Shown here: positions 8,560-20,794 of the stretch, piece by piece
Numbering within the stretch: the stretch's first letter is position 1
Layout: each line of letters begins with the position of its first letter
NCBI GenBank assembly: GCA_003427395.1
Contig: BFEA01000695.1
Span: forward strand, 59,003 to 80,818
DNA length: 21,816 nucleotides
DNA from: Chara braunii
Lineage: Eukaryota > Streptophyta > Charophyceae > Charales > Characeae
Direction of reading: 5' to 3'
Translations under genes and position numbers: made by a program
The notes under the pieces: generated by a model
The model's database searches: none
What the model saw: only the letters and a program-made list of their open reading frames with translations
What the model was told of the DNA's origin: nothing

Positions 8560-10600
8560 CACAATGATTCCTTTCTCCCTGTGTTTCTACATGCACTATT
8601 AGTCGACATTTAATACAGTAAAGCCATCCTGTAATGCTATCACTGAATCGTCTAATGCAATCTTCTTTTATCTTATCCATGATCTCTCATCCATAATGGT
8701 TGTCTGCACTGTACGCTCTGGTTATGCCCATGCGGTGCACAGTGAGATTCAAGCCCATGGGAGAAAAACTGTCACAACATGCATTGGTCCTCTTCGGGTG
8801 GTCATGCTTGGCCATGAAAGCTGTCACGAGAGTGCTACGAACTCTCTGTAGTCTAGGATCTGAACTGCCAGTGTATGAGAGGGGAACTTCCTCTTCATGT
8901 ATTGTGTGGAAGTCAGAAACGGATTCAGCAATGGTTTCCTTTGAGTTTTACTCGTGGTGGTCCCCCACAGAGTTTGAACACCGTGCATTTTAGAATTTGC
9001 TTGTGGTATCTCCAATTATTTTGTGAATGTATTTCATCTGATGAACCATGCACTGGTTCATTGCATGCCCAGCTTCGCGTGATCATTTACAGTTACAATG
9101 GTTAGCAGGATTGGTTCTGTGATGCAGAATCCTACGAGTGGAGATCAATGTTTGCTCTCTTTTCTTTTGCGAACAGCTACCGTCGTATCTCTCTGATGTT
9201 ATGGTCCAGTGTTTTCACTTTTAAATGGTGTTTCGCCTAGAGCACTTGAGTTGTACTGCTGTGGATGCTGTGCACGCCAGAAGGTCTGCCGTGCTTCTGC
9301 TTTGGGGGTCCTTTCCCTCACACCACAAATGTCCCTTTGCTTCAGGGCACACAGAGTCTTACACGTCACATATTGTTGAGTTTCCTGCACGATTCTGTCA
9401 TGGAAGCATGATACTCTCAGTGGGCGCTTTTCGTTCTTCCCAGGTCTGAGGGGAATACAAGCTGCTCCCCATTCAAATTCTCCTTTGGCTATCGCGTTTA
9501 GAAGCTTTTCAAGAGAGGTACTGTTAATAGTTGTTTGATTGGGGCCCGGAGTCATAGATCCCTTTTGTGATTACGCTTATCGGTCAGCATTGATCTCTGT
9601 AGGTTGCACTGGATCGGATACTGCAGCCAAGCGAAGCATGAGTTGCACTTCTTCTCCCAAGGCCCTCCTGTCACAGCATGTATGGATTGCCTTCTGCCCA
9701 CCCGAACTTCGGTAGTCCTACACTGTACAAAGGAACACTGTACAAACTTCCTTTACGTTCCTGTTGCATAGGAAGTCTAATGGTTAACAAAACATTAATT
9801 AGTTGAGTTTTGCTGGCACTGCTTACTCTGTTTTTTTTTTGTTCTTTACCTTTCTTTCCGGAGCTTGACTTAGCTTTCGGCAGCGGAAAGCTAAACCCAG
9901 TACTTCTATTCCATCGTTTTGAATTTCCAAGAATACAGCGATATGTCAAGCTGAGTAAGAGGTTCTGTCTCTACTTTTGTAAGGGAAGAACAAGTTGACA
10001 CCGCCATCTGGTGGCATGATAAGTATCCTGCAAGAGGACATGGGACATGGTGGGCAGGAAGTGGTAGCTGTGATGACAAAGGAACAGGTTTTTAATCTAC
10101 TAGTACTACTACATTCTATTGAAGTTCTTCTCGTCCCTTCTGCAGTCTGGCTCATCAGGGCCTTTGGATAAGGAGCTTGTTTCCTGGCATCTATCGACAG
10201 TGTCCTGGAATTCCTACTCAAAAAGCATCCAGGGACAGACCGCGTGACAATTCTAACTGTGAAATCTGAAGGCTGTTTTCATTATTTCTTTCTTTGTCAT
10301 TTTTGTGACATTTTTTTTGGCCTTTCACATTTGGTAAGTGGCACTGCAAAGCCCTCGATGCAGAGCTTTTTGAGATTTTCATCGAGTTAGTGGCATGGCG
10401 CCTTGGGGTCTAACTGAGGGGGCCCAGATAATTCAAGAAAGGATTTGACCTCACGCCGGTATTTCAGCAGTTCATCGGTGTGCAACTGAGCTAGGCACAT
10501 TGGGTTTTCAGACGGGTTTTCTGCGCTGGTCAGCACTGCCCGGAAAGGAACAGGCAGGTGGAGAAGAGTCGAGCTGCGTGCAAATGGGCATGCGGAAGTG
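8560..10600. other. non-coding stretch, nothing firmly recognised
   Basis: Open frames such as + 8700-8993 and minus 9199-9555 show no recognisable domain. A splice-like pair at 10088-10145 would join two short open segments; it is discussed as a weak finding. Otherwise this is likely intron or intergenic sequence. Confidence 0.45.
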
Positions 10601-10604
10601 CAGC

Positions 10605-10622
10605 CTCTCTCTCTCTCTCTCT
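10605..10622. repeat. short (CT)n tract
   Basis: Nine CT dinucleotides, the first of several pyrimidine-rich tracts (also about 10718-10782 and 10871-10910). These precede the purine-rich kilobase that follows. Confidence 0.85.
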
Positions 10623-11029
10623 GTGCCTGCGATGTTGTACCTGAAGATGGCGGAGAATTCCACTCACACTCAACCCAGAAAGGACATAGGTGAGTCCCCG
10701 CGGTGTGGCGAAGCGCTCCCTTCCTCCCTCCTTTCCTCCCTGCCTCTCTCTCCCTCCCTCCCGCCCACCCTCCCTCTCTCTTAGCCTTGTTGTGAGCGAA
10801 GAGGTGGAGGGTTCCGTTCACAGTAGGCCCCAAAACCAAATAGGTGGGCTCGTCTTGCGTCTGTGAAGTGCATCCCCTCTCTCTCTCTTCTCCTCCCTCC
10901 TCCCTCCATCCACATTTAGGGCTGCAACTCCATTTTTTGTGGAGGCGCCATGTTGCAAGCAGTACAGGAACTTTGCACAGCCCCTATCGGAAGGAGTAGG
11001 TGGGGATCATGCCGTGCATGCGGAGAGGC

Positions 11030-14050
<3,021 letters not shown>

Positions 14051-14413
14051 TTTTTTTATGTTTTTACAGAGAAAAAGAGAGATCCTTCTTCGCCGTCCCT
14101 TTTTCTCCTCCTCATGTTGTTCTTCCTCAATTGGCCAGTGCCTTGGAGTTGAATTTGTATCTCTAGTGCAATCACAGAGGGTTCACTTATACGAAAAATA
14201 CATTGAGCGGGCTCGGCAATTAGCCGCACAACACCAACCACGCGATCTTCATCTCGCCTCGGAATTGAGAAAGGGTGTTAAGTATAAAGGAAAGGTCATT
14301 GACAATGCTAGGCCCACGGATGATGTCTTGGTGTCTTTTGAGGGAAGAGATGCCAAAATAGTCCTTGTAGAAAAGATGCATGAAGATGGCAATTGTGGGT
14401 ATTTTCAGGGAGG

Positions 14414-15905
14414 GGATTACGCTGCTGTAATAGCTGGTAGACCACAAGGACGAGGTGGTGGAAGAGGTGGTCTCGACCACAAGGAGGTGGTTGGCAGGGA
14501 CCGCAATGACAAGGAGGTGGCAAGTTTGGATCTTGCGGTCCAACGAAGTTCCCACCACATCCAGGGTGTGAGGAAGGCCAGCCTTGGAAAGAAATGAACC
14601 TGATAGACTCCCAATGGTGCCACGGCGGGGATAACTGACAGTGCTCCAAGCATGGCAAGGAAGGCCACATCATTCCCTTCTGCCTGCAGTGGAACCAGCG
14701 AGCACCACAACAAGGGCAGCAACAATCACAAGGGAGTGGTCAGTAGAAATAACAGTTGTTTCTGTTGTGGCTGCTTAGTGGAGAAAAGTCGTGCACATCA
14801 CTTGCAGGCCAAGGCAGAAGTTAAAGTACTCAACTGTTCAGATATCTATTAGGAGATTGCTTGTTGAAGAGTCTCTTTGAATGGTCCCCTAGACTACTAC
14901 AATGTTCAGTGGAATACTTGCAAGATAACGTGGTGTAGGTTGAAACAGGGCTGAAAAATGAATTCCTCCTATAGAGCTTTTACTAAGGAAAGTTTAAGAT
15001 TTGGAGGTACCACTTGTCTCTAGAATGACTGACAATAGTCTGATGAGCATGGGGCAGTACCTTGAGGAGGTTGAGGCATACTAACAGGTGGAGGGTGGAG
15101 AGACTCCTTGACTCATCTTGTGGAAGAAAACCTGCCCTTTGATATGGTCTTAGGCATGAATTAGGGAATGGCAGTGAAAGTAGTCATAAACATGGGCAAA
15201 GTTGAGGCTTGGTTGCCGTGCCAGGAGAAGAAAGATGAGAAGAAGAACGTTCACCAGTATCATCATTTTGCTTCGAAATTCTCCCATTCCATTTGCTGTT
15301 CGAGTGCCCGTGTTCCTTAAATACACAGTAAAGAGCAAGTTGATAGATCAGGTCTATGTGGCCTATGTGACACCTGAAAAGTGGGATAGTCAATGCCATC
15401 TCAAGTTCAAAAGTTGTGAGAAGAGTTTGCTGATGTGCAAGAGGAGCTTAAACCACCAATACACGCCCCCAGCCTTGCTGGAAAAAAAAGAACTCGTCAC
15501 CCATCTGAAAAAGTAGGGGCGGGACCATCATTGATAAATTTAATCGGCGGCGTTTGTCACCTTTCAGCCTCTGAAAGCAGCCCGCAGCCAATTTATGATG
15601 TGCACTTGTGGTTTAAGGGAATAGTAGAGAGGCCAATTAAGCACCGCATTAAGATTCCCAAGGGCCCCATTTACCGTCGAGATGGACACAACATGGCACC
15701 ATAGGAGTTGGGGTTAAGAAACTAGATCCCTAATTGTGCATGGGGCTGGATCAAGCCAAGTTCATCTCCCTATGGTGAACCTGTTTTGTTTGTTCATAAG
15801 GACGGACAATTGAGATGGTGTATGGACTGTAGGGGTCTGAATGCCATAATGGTGAAGAATGCAGAACCACCATCTCTTGTAGGCGAATTGCAGGAGAGGT
15901 TATAG
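14414..15905 (+). pseudogene. decayed Ty3/gypsy retrotransposon fragment (gag zinc knuckle - protease - RT N-terminus)
   Basis: Plus-strand remnants in canonical Ty3/gypsy order, broken by stops and frameshifts. A Gly/Gln-rich stretch is followed at 14642-14683 by CSKHGKEGHIIPFC, a zinc-knuckle-like C-x2-H-x4-H-x4-C in which the second Cys is replaced. A further Cys cluster (CFCCGC) lies at 14757-14774. At about 15130-15160, LPFDMVLGMN resembles the second protease motif (hydrophobic-LGM-D/N). FADVQEELKPP (from 15426) and RPIKHRIKIPKGPIYR (about 15629-15676) match the pre-RT region. From 15744 to 15902 the frame reads GWIKPSSSPYGEPVLFV, then RWCMDCRGLNAIMVKN, the start of a Ty3-type reverse transcriptase, and ends in TAG just before the palm. 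The YxDD box, RNase H and integrase are absent. It is clearly a different family from the minus-strand element. Confidence 0.82.
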
Positions 15906-15929
15906 GGTTGTAAGCATAGTTGTGGCACA

Positions 15930-16030
15930 CCAGTGCGCAGTGTGGGACAGGTGGTTCGCAGTGCACTGTGCGCTGGAATTACAGTGCGCACACTGTGCAG
16001 TGCGCAGTGCGCGCGCTGCAGGCGGTGTGC
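15930..16030. repeat. GTGCGC/CAGTGC-rich low-complexity block
   Basis: Dense short words GTGCGCA, CAGTGCGC and TGCACTGTGC, many self-complementary, follow the point where RT homology stops. They could fold into hairpins on either strand. No coding content is evident. Confidence 0.75.
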
Positions 16031-16062
16031 CAGGTGCATGGAAAAAAAAGGTTGGTGCGTGC

Positions 16063-16065
<3 letters not shown>

Positions 16066-16100
<35 letters not shown>
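16066..16100. repeat. (AG)n microsatellite
   Basis: 35 nt of uninterrupted AG between the GTGCGC-rich block and the sequence leading to the minus-strand LTR. Confidence 0.93.
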
Positions 16101-16102
<2 letters not shown>

Positions 16103-16321
16103 AAAAGGACCCCTTTATGTCAATTCAGGGCCCCCTGCAGGTAACTCAAATGGCTGAGACAATGCACTTGGACATTCTGGAGGCATTGAGGACCGTCGAT
16201 TCAGCAAGCAGGATGGGAGCGTCATATATGGGAGAGGTGGGAGAAGACCACCGATATATGCTGCGGGTGCGAGTTCAGGTCTGTAGCTCGGGAGTTATGG
16301 GTCACCAATTCAGCTCAACCC

Positions 16322-17042
16322 TGTTCGTCTCCACGTAATTCTCAGGGCCTAGCTCCACCACTCACCAAATATATAACATTAGAATGAATCTTCTCCAAAA
16401 ACATTGCACCATACACCGCCATATGGTATGTCTTTTGTGCATGCGGTGAGTAGTGGCGAGAGGCCCCTCGGGCCACTGTACGTATTCTTAAGAAAACGAA
16501 AAGAAAAGAGAGCTACAGGCGTCTTCATCCTAACCCATAACTGCAGACATGGAGACCTGAATTTTAACGAGCGTGAGGCTGAGGGTGAGCCGAGGGAGAG
16601 GAGAGAGAGGGGGAGAGTGAGAGCACACACACACACTCACTCACTCGACACGACGGACTTGGACTAAGGATCGGACGCAGACACAGTGGCAAGGCACAAA
16701 GTCGAAGTCTTGGATTCCCGAATGCCGAAAACAGCAAGTCACATTGAGTACGAGTACAGCAGCCGAGAACTGGTACGAGACTGGTCCCCGTACCGTACGG
16801 GGAGCCGGTATAAGTACCGGTGACACATACGGTACTAGGGGCATTTCTGCAAAGGCCCCGAGGGCAGAACTGAAAAATGCAGTATTTGAAAGTGGCGCCC
16901 GAATTGCAGCATGGCGCCAGTTGTCCAAAATCCTACGGTACCAAAGGAGGGGTTTGGAAAAAGGGTGCCAGGCCGAAAACGGGATGCAGCTGAAACAGCA
17001 AAAAGATAGACCAGGGATCGAGCCCTGGCGAAGTCCGTAACA
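16322..17042 (-). mobile_element. 3' LTR of the Ty3/gypsy element (left limit tentative)
   Basis: Reading the minus strand, the LTR starts TGTTACGG at 17042, immediately after a polypurine tract. The proposed end ...CGAACA at 16322 gives TGTT/AACA terminal inverted repeats and a length of about 720 bp. The second LTR is outside the window, so the inner limit cannot be verified; the true end could lie further left, up to the (AG)n. Inside are an inverted repeat CCCCGTAC-C-GTACGGGG at 16786-16802, several GTACCGG-type words, and a short CA/CT-rich stretch near 16598-16645. Confidence 0.6.
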
Positions 17043-17059
17043 CTATCCCCTCCCTCTAG
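17043..17059 (-). promoter_or_regulatory. polypurine tract (plus-strand primer)
   Basis: The minus strand reads CTAGAGGGAGGGGATAG directly before the LTR start TGTTACGG. A purine run ending at the TG of the LTR is the usual plus-strand priming site in LTR retrotransposons, and it fixes the 5' boundary of the 3' LTR. Confidence 0.85.
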
Positions 17060-18092
17060 AAGGCAACGTCCTGGCCGCCAAAAATCATGAAACAATGCTG
17101 AAATCTGTGAAGGACGGGACGGGGCCGATCACTGGTTAACAAGTCGAAAGGGAAGAGGGGTATAATGTGGGTGGCAGGGGCTGCGGGAGTGAGAGGGAAC
17201 AGGGTTTGATACCGGTGAACAAAGTTGTCCTACTGATGAGCTAAGGGGACTCATGGTTCGCTATAGGTTAAGGGGGAACAGAGTTCAGGGCACAGGGAAA
17301 CTTCTATTGATGTTCTACTGGGTAAGGTTGTAGTGGTTAAGGGAAACAATGGTCAGGGGAACAGGGGATGTCTATTGATGTTCTAGTGGGTATGGGGAAC
17401 AATGGTTGGGAAAACAGGGATCTGCTAATGATGTTCTACGGGGCTGTCAAAGTCAGAAAATGTTTGTTCAGGGTGCCAAGGCTGGTGTGTCCGAAGTAGT
17501 CGGAAGCAGAATCTCATGTAGGAACAAAGTGTCCAAGTGTCTTGAAAGGGGGTCTGCAGCGGACTTGATAAGGTCTTTGGAGTAGGTGGTAGAAGCGGTC
17601 TTCAGCAGCTGCGATAGGTAGAAGTCCAAGAAGCGTAGTAGTAGTTCAAGTGTCAAAGTCCAAGTGCTAGGGTGCATCCGGCACACGAACTGCAATGAGG
17701 TCTGATCTGGAAGCAAGGAAGTTGCAGACTGATGCAAAGATCCATGTCACAAGTTGCTGCTCCAGTAAATCTGCGAGTCGGGGATGCCGGCCAATGAAAC
17801 AGCATGGTGGCCAAACCAGCTGCATAATCTCCATGAACAGTGAGGCAGCAGGCCATCGTCCTCGTGCGCTTGCCATTANATCCTTNATCGCCNGCNTCAC
17901 GCAAGTTCACAAGCATTGGACAAGAGAGACAAGGTAGTGGAGAGGGCAGATGGGACAAGGCTAGGCGAGGGCAAGGGCAGATCAGACATCAGGAATGAGG
18001 ATCAAGGGAAGGGTGGACTGGGTTCAAGGGTGTGTGTAGAGCAGGGTTGCAAGGGTTTTTAGCGGGGGTTTATGCCATAGTGATATAGGTAT
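17060..18092 (-). other. 3' untranslated region of the retroelement
   Basis: About 1 kb lies between the Pol stop and the polypurine tract. The part nearest Pol holds small open frames (for example minus 17468-17737, 89 codons) without recognisable domains. The part nearest the LTR is repetitive. Four Ns lie at 17879-17896. Confidence 0.6.
17230..17445. repeat. imperfect tandem repeats near the polypurine tract
   Basis: Diverged units begin CTA(T/C)TGATG or CTAATGATGTTCTA near 17230, 17304, 17372 and 17425, with spacings of about 74, 68 and 53 bp. They share GGGAACA, CAATGGT and CAGGG words. They lie in the retroelement's untranslated region. Confidence 0.7.
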
Positions 18093-19907
18093 CTAGGACA
18101 TAGGATTAGCACGATCATAGGCGCGGACAAGTTTCATGGCNTTCTTAAGATTAGAGAGAGGTTCCCATGTAGATTCTTCGTCGGGGTATCCGGTCCATTT
18201 GACTTTGTATTCAGTGATTGGTTCCGGATGATCAGAAACCTGAGTGGTTCGTCGGCCGATGATGGTTTCGACAACGAATTCAGGGTCTGTGGGTAGCATG
18301 ATTGGTGGAGGTCCAGGATATGGGCGGTCGGCGAACTGGAGCGGGGATTCATGGTATTCTTTTAGGTACTCGACATGGAAGACTGGGTGGACACGACTAA
18401 TGTCAGGGGGAAGTTGGAGTTTGTAGTTGACGGGGGAGGTTTGTTCAATGATGGGGAAGGGACCGAGCCACTTGTTCGAGATTTTCTTGGATAAGCCTTG
18501 TTCGGGTTCAAAGCGTTTGGCAGAAAGCCAGACTTTGTCCCCTACTTTGAATGACACGTCCCGTCTGTGTTTGTTAGTCTNGTTGGCTNGTTGTTCTTGT
18601 GTTCTTTCAAGGGCTTCAGTTGCTTCTCTGAGGAGTCTGTTCATTGTTGCTATCCATTCATTGAGAGAGGGGCAGGGGGTGGAGGGGCTGAGCTGCGAGG
18701 GAAGCACGAAATCAAAGGGCAAGCGGGGATGGTAGCCAAGGTCGAGGTAGAAAGGGGACATGCCAGTGGAGGGGCAGACAGCATTGTTGTAGGCAATTTC
18801 GGCGGCTGTGAGCAACTGATCCCAATCGTGTTGGTGTGGATGACAATACTCCCGCAGGATTCTTTGGAGTGTATCGTTCCAATGGAAAGGCTCGTCCTTG
18901 CGGGTGAGTTCGTGGAGAGGGTAAGAGATCTCGGAAAAGTTGCGAATGAATGGGCGGTAATAGTTGGCAAGGCCAAGGAAGGAACGAAGTTGGAGGAGGG
19001 TCTTGGGTGGGGGGTACTCGACGAGGGCTGTGACCTTCGAGGGGTCCATACGGATGCCTTTAGCGGAGACAATATGGTCGAGGTATTCGACGCTCGAAGC
19101 GGCAAACGTACATTTGCTGAGCTTGGCATAGAATTTTTGCTCTCGGAGGATCGCGAGGACTTGGCGGAGGTGCTGAAGGTGGGACTCGAAGGTGGGGCTG
19201 AAGACAAGGATGTCATCAAGGTAGACAACGACACAGACTTCGAGGAGGTTGCGGAAGATGTGGTTCATGGTGGATTGGAAGGTAGCGGGGGCATTGGTGA
19301 GTCCGAATGGCATCACGAGGAACTCGTAGTGCCCGAATCGAGAGCGAAAGGCGGTCTTGTGAGTGTCCTCCTCGCGGATACGGATCTGGTGGAAGCCACT
19401 ACGAAGGTCGATCTTGGTAAAGTACTTGGCTCCACGAAGACGATCAAGGAGCTCGGAAGTCCGAGGTAGGGGGTACTTGTTCTTGATCTTGATCCGGTTC
19501 AAGGCGCGGTAGTCTGTGCACATGCGAAGTTCCGAAGTTCCACCTTTCTTGACGAAAAGGCAGCTGGTTCCGAAGGGGGATGAACTTCGCTTAATGAACC
19601 CTTTTTCAAGGAGTTCATCGAGTTGCCGTTTCATTTCTTCGGCTTCGGGGACAGAGAGTTGGTATGGAGGGCGACAAGGTGGAGAATGTCCGGGTTCCAA
19701 ATCGATGGTATGCGATACGCCACGATCCGGAGGTAGTCCGGCGGGTAAGGACTCGGGAAAGACGTCCCTGAACTCNTCGAGGATTGAAGTGATNGCGGGG
19801 TTGGNNGGNNGGGCTTGATCGGGTTTGTCCGTCGGGAGTANGTCCTTGGGACTTTCGCGATCAAGGACAAGACAGTAGTAGGCGGAGTCGGGGTTTAGGC
19901 GAGCCAT
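18093..19907 (-). CDS. pol: Pol: RT fused in frame to integrase C-terminus and chromodomain (RNase H and IN core deleted)
   Basis: 604 codons from the first Met; the frame is open slightly further upstream, so the true product probably starts inside a polyprotein. Residues about 90-340 are a Ty3-type reverse transcriptase: SSSPFGTSCLFVKK, FTKIDLRSGFHQI (first catalytic Asp at 167), then VVYLDDILVFS (YLDD at 229-232). At 344-345 the sequence passes directly from the post-RT HELTRKDEPFHW region into the segment normally found after the integrase catalytic Glu (LREYCHPHQHDW, then AEIAYNN). RNase H, the HHCC zinc domain and the DDE core are therefore missing without loss of frame. Residues about 450-515 hold the integrase C-terminal module (VGDKVWL, then RVHPVFHVEYLK). 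Residues about 543-597 are a chromodomain (FVVETII, then KVKWTGYPDEESTWEP) with F, W and Y at positions usual for the methyl-lysine cage. Several X residues come from Ns. Confidence 0.92.
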   Translation of the reverse strand: MARLNPDSAYYCLVLDRESPKDXLPTDKPDQAXXXNPXITSILXEFRDVFPESLPAGLPPDRGVSHTIDLEPGHSPPCRPPYQLSVPEAEEMKRQLDELLEKGFIKRSSSPFGTSCLFVKKGGTSELRMCTDYRALNRIKIKNKYPLPRTSELLDRLRGAKYFTKIDLRSGFHQIRIREEDTHKTAFRSRFGHYEFLVMPFGLTNAPATFQSTMNHIFRNLLEVCVVVYLDDILVFSPTFESHLQHLRQVLAILREQKFYAKLSKCTFAASSVEYLDHIVSAKGIRMDPSKVTALVEYPPPKTLLQLRSFLGLANYYRPFIRNFSEISYPLHELTRKDEPFHWNDTLQRILREYCHPHQHDWDQLLTAAEIAYNNAVCPSTGMSPFYLDLGYHPRLPFDFVLPSQLSPSTPCPSLNEWIATMNRLLREATEALERTQEQXANXTNKHRRDVSFKVGDKVWLSAKRFEPEQGLSKKISNKWLGPFPIIEQTSPVNYKLQLPPDISRVHPVFHVEYLKEYHESPLQFADRPYPGPPPIMLPTDPEFVVETIIGRRTTQVSDHPEPITEYKVKWTGYPDEESTWEPLSNLKXAMKLVRAYDRANPMS

Positions 19908-19945
19908 GTGGAGGAATTGGTGCGGGGTGACAGAGCCTTGGGAGG

Positions 19946-20794
19946 TTATGGGAGATAGGGGATGTCAATGGTTGTGGCGGGGGGGTTGGTGAGGCGAAGG
20001 AAGTTGGGGTGGAATGCGTATGGCATGTAGCGGTCCAGCCACGGGGTTCCTAAGATGATGTCGCACATCAAGTGCATGACATCAAACGAGACCTGACTGC
20101 GGAGGGTTCCGACGATCATGATGGTCTCGGGAACCGTGTGGTCTACTACGACGGCGGTGTCTTTGTCCCCTAGGCGAATCGTGATCGGGGAGTCATAGCC
20201 GGTAGAGGTAAGACCGGCTTTGCGGACACACGCGTCGGTGATGAAGTTACCGGTGGCTCCAATGTCGAGGAGGGCCCGNAACTTAGTTGTAGACGCACCA
20301 ANGGTGGCAACGATGAATTTGAGGTGGAAACGAGATGAGTTGGCGGTGGAGATGATGGTGTTGAGGCGGCGTTGTTCGTTGCCTAAGCGGGCAAGCCGAT
20401 CGTGTCGGGCTTGTTCCTCAACAACATCGGAGAAGGTGATAGCGGATGCATTTGGAGGAAGGGTAGAGGAGCATGAGGCAGTGGGAGGTGTTTGCGATGC
20501 TTGGGAATCGTCCGATGGAGGGGGCGTCGCTGGAGAGGGGGAAGGCAAACGAATCGTTGAAGTCAGATGGGCCATCGGTGCGACGAAGGATGTTATTGAT
20601 GGGTAGGCTGACAGATGCAATGTTGATATCGGGTCAGTGTCCTGGGGACTGTGTTCATGATGAGGAGGGGCCCCCCGCTTGCCGAGGGCGGTGATGCGGA
20701 GGTTGCGGGTCGCGTGGAGGCAGACTGACGGGTGAATCGTGCGGCGTTGGGGCAGTTGGTTTGTTGGTGCCCCAATTGGCGACAACGGAAGCAA
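19946..20794 (-). pseudogene. pro: Pro: retropepsin-type aspartic protease region with altered active site
   Basis: This open frame overlaps the end of Gag and lies one base back (-1) from it. Residues about 155-255 resemble the Ty3/gypsy protease: LLDIGATGNFI at 175-185, and IILGTPWL at 246-253 as the second conserved motif. The active-site triplet reads D-I-G (20258-20266), whereas the family normally has D-S/T-G. The middle residue normally shapes the catalytic site, so activity is doubtful. The N-terminal 150 residues are Ser/Pro-rich linker followed by a charged segment. The frame ends at TAA (19946) and overlaps Pol in another -1 frame by roughly 20 nt. The first Met (20794) is probably not a real start. 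Confidence 0.8.

Noticed and set aside
9038-9060. CTGATGA followed by a hairpin (GAACCA/TGGTTC)
   Set aside because: It lacks the GAA core element after the stem, so it cannot be a hammerhead.
14058-14413. Open frame starting in the T-rich acceptor-like region (HLYEKYIERARQLAAQ)
   Set aside because: It is open and plausible in composition but matches no family I recognise. It may be the N-terminal gag part of the decayed element, but I cannot support that.
16101-16321. Open stretch ending the frame at 15922-16338 (MAETMHLDILEALRTVD)
   Set aside because: The frame runs through the (AG)n tract and the segment has no recognised family. It may even belong to the LTR if that extends further left.
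17010-17029. tRNA T-arm/B-box-like GGGCTCGATCCC on the minus strand
   Set aside because: It lies just inside the LTR start, with no acceptor stem, anticodon arm or A box at the proper distance. It is a short inverted repeat only.
18567-19469. 300-codon plus-strand open frame opposite Pol
   Set aside because: It is a shadow of the reverse transcriptase gene on the minus strand, with no recognisable domain.
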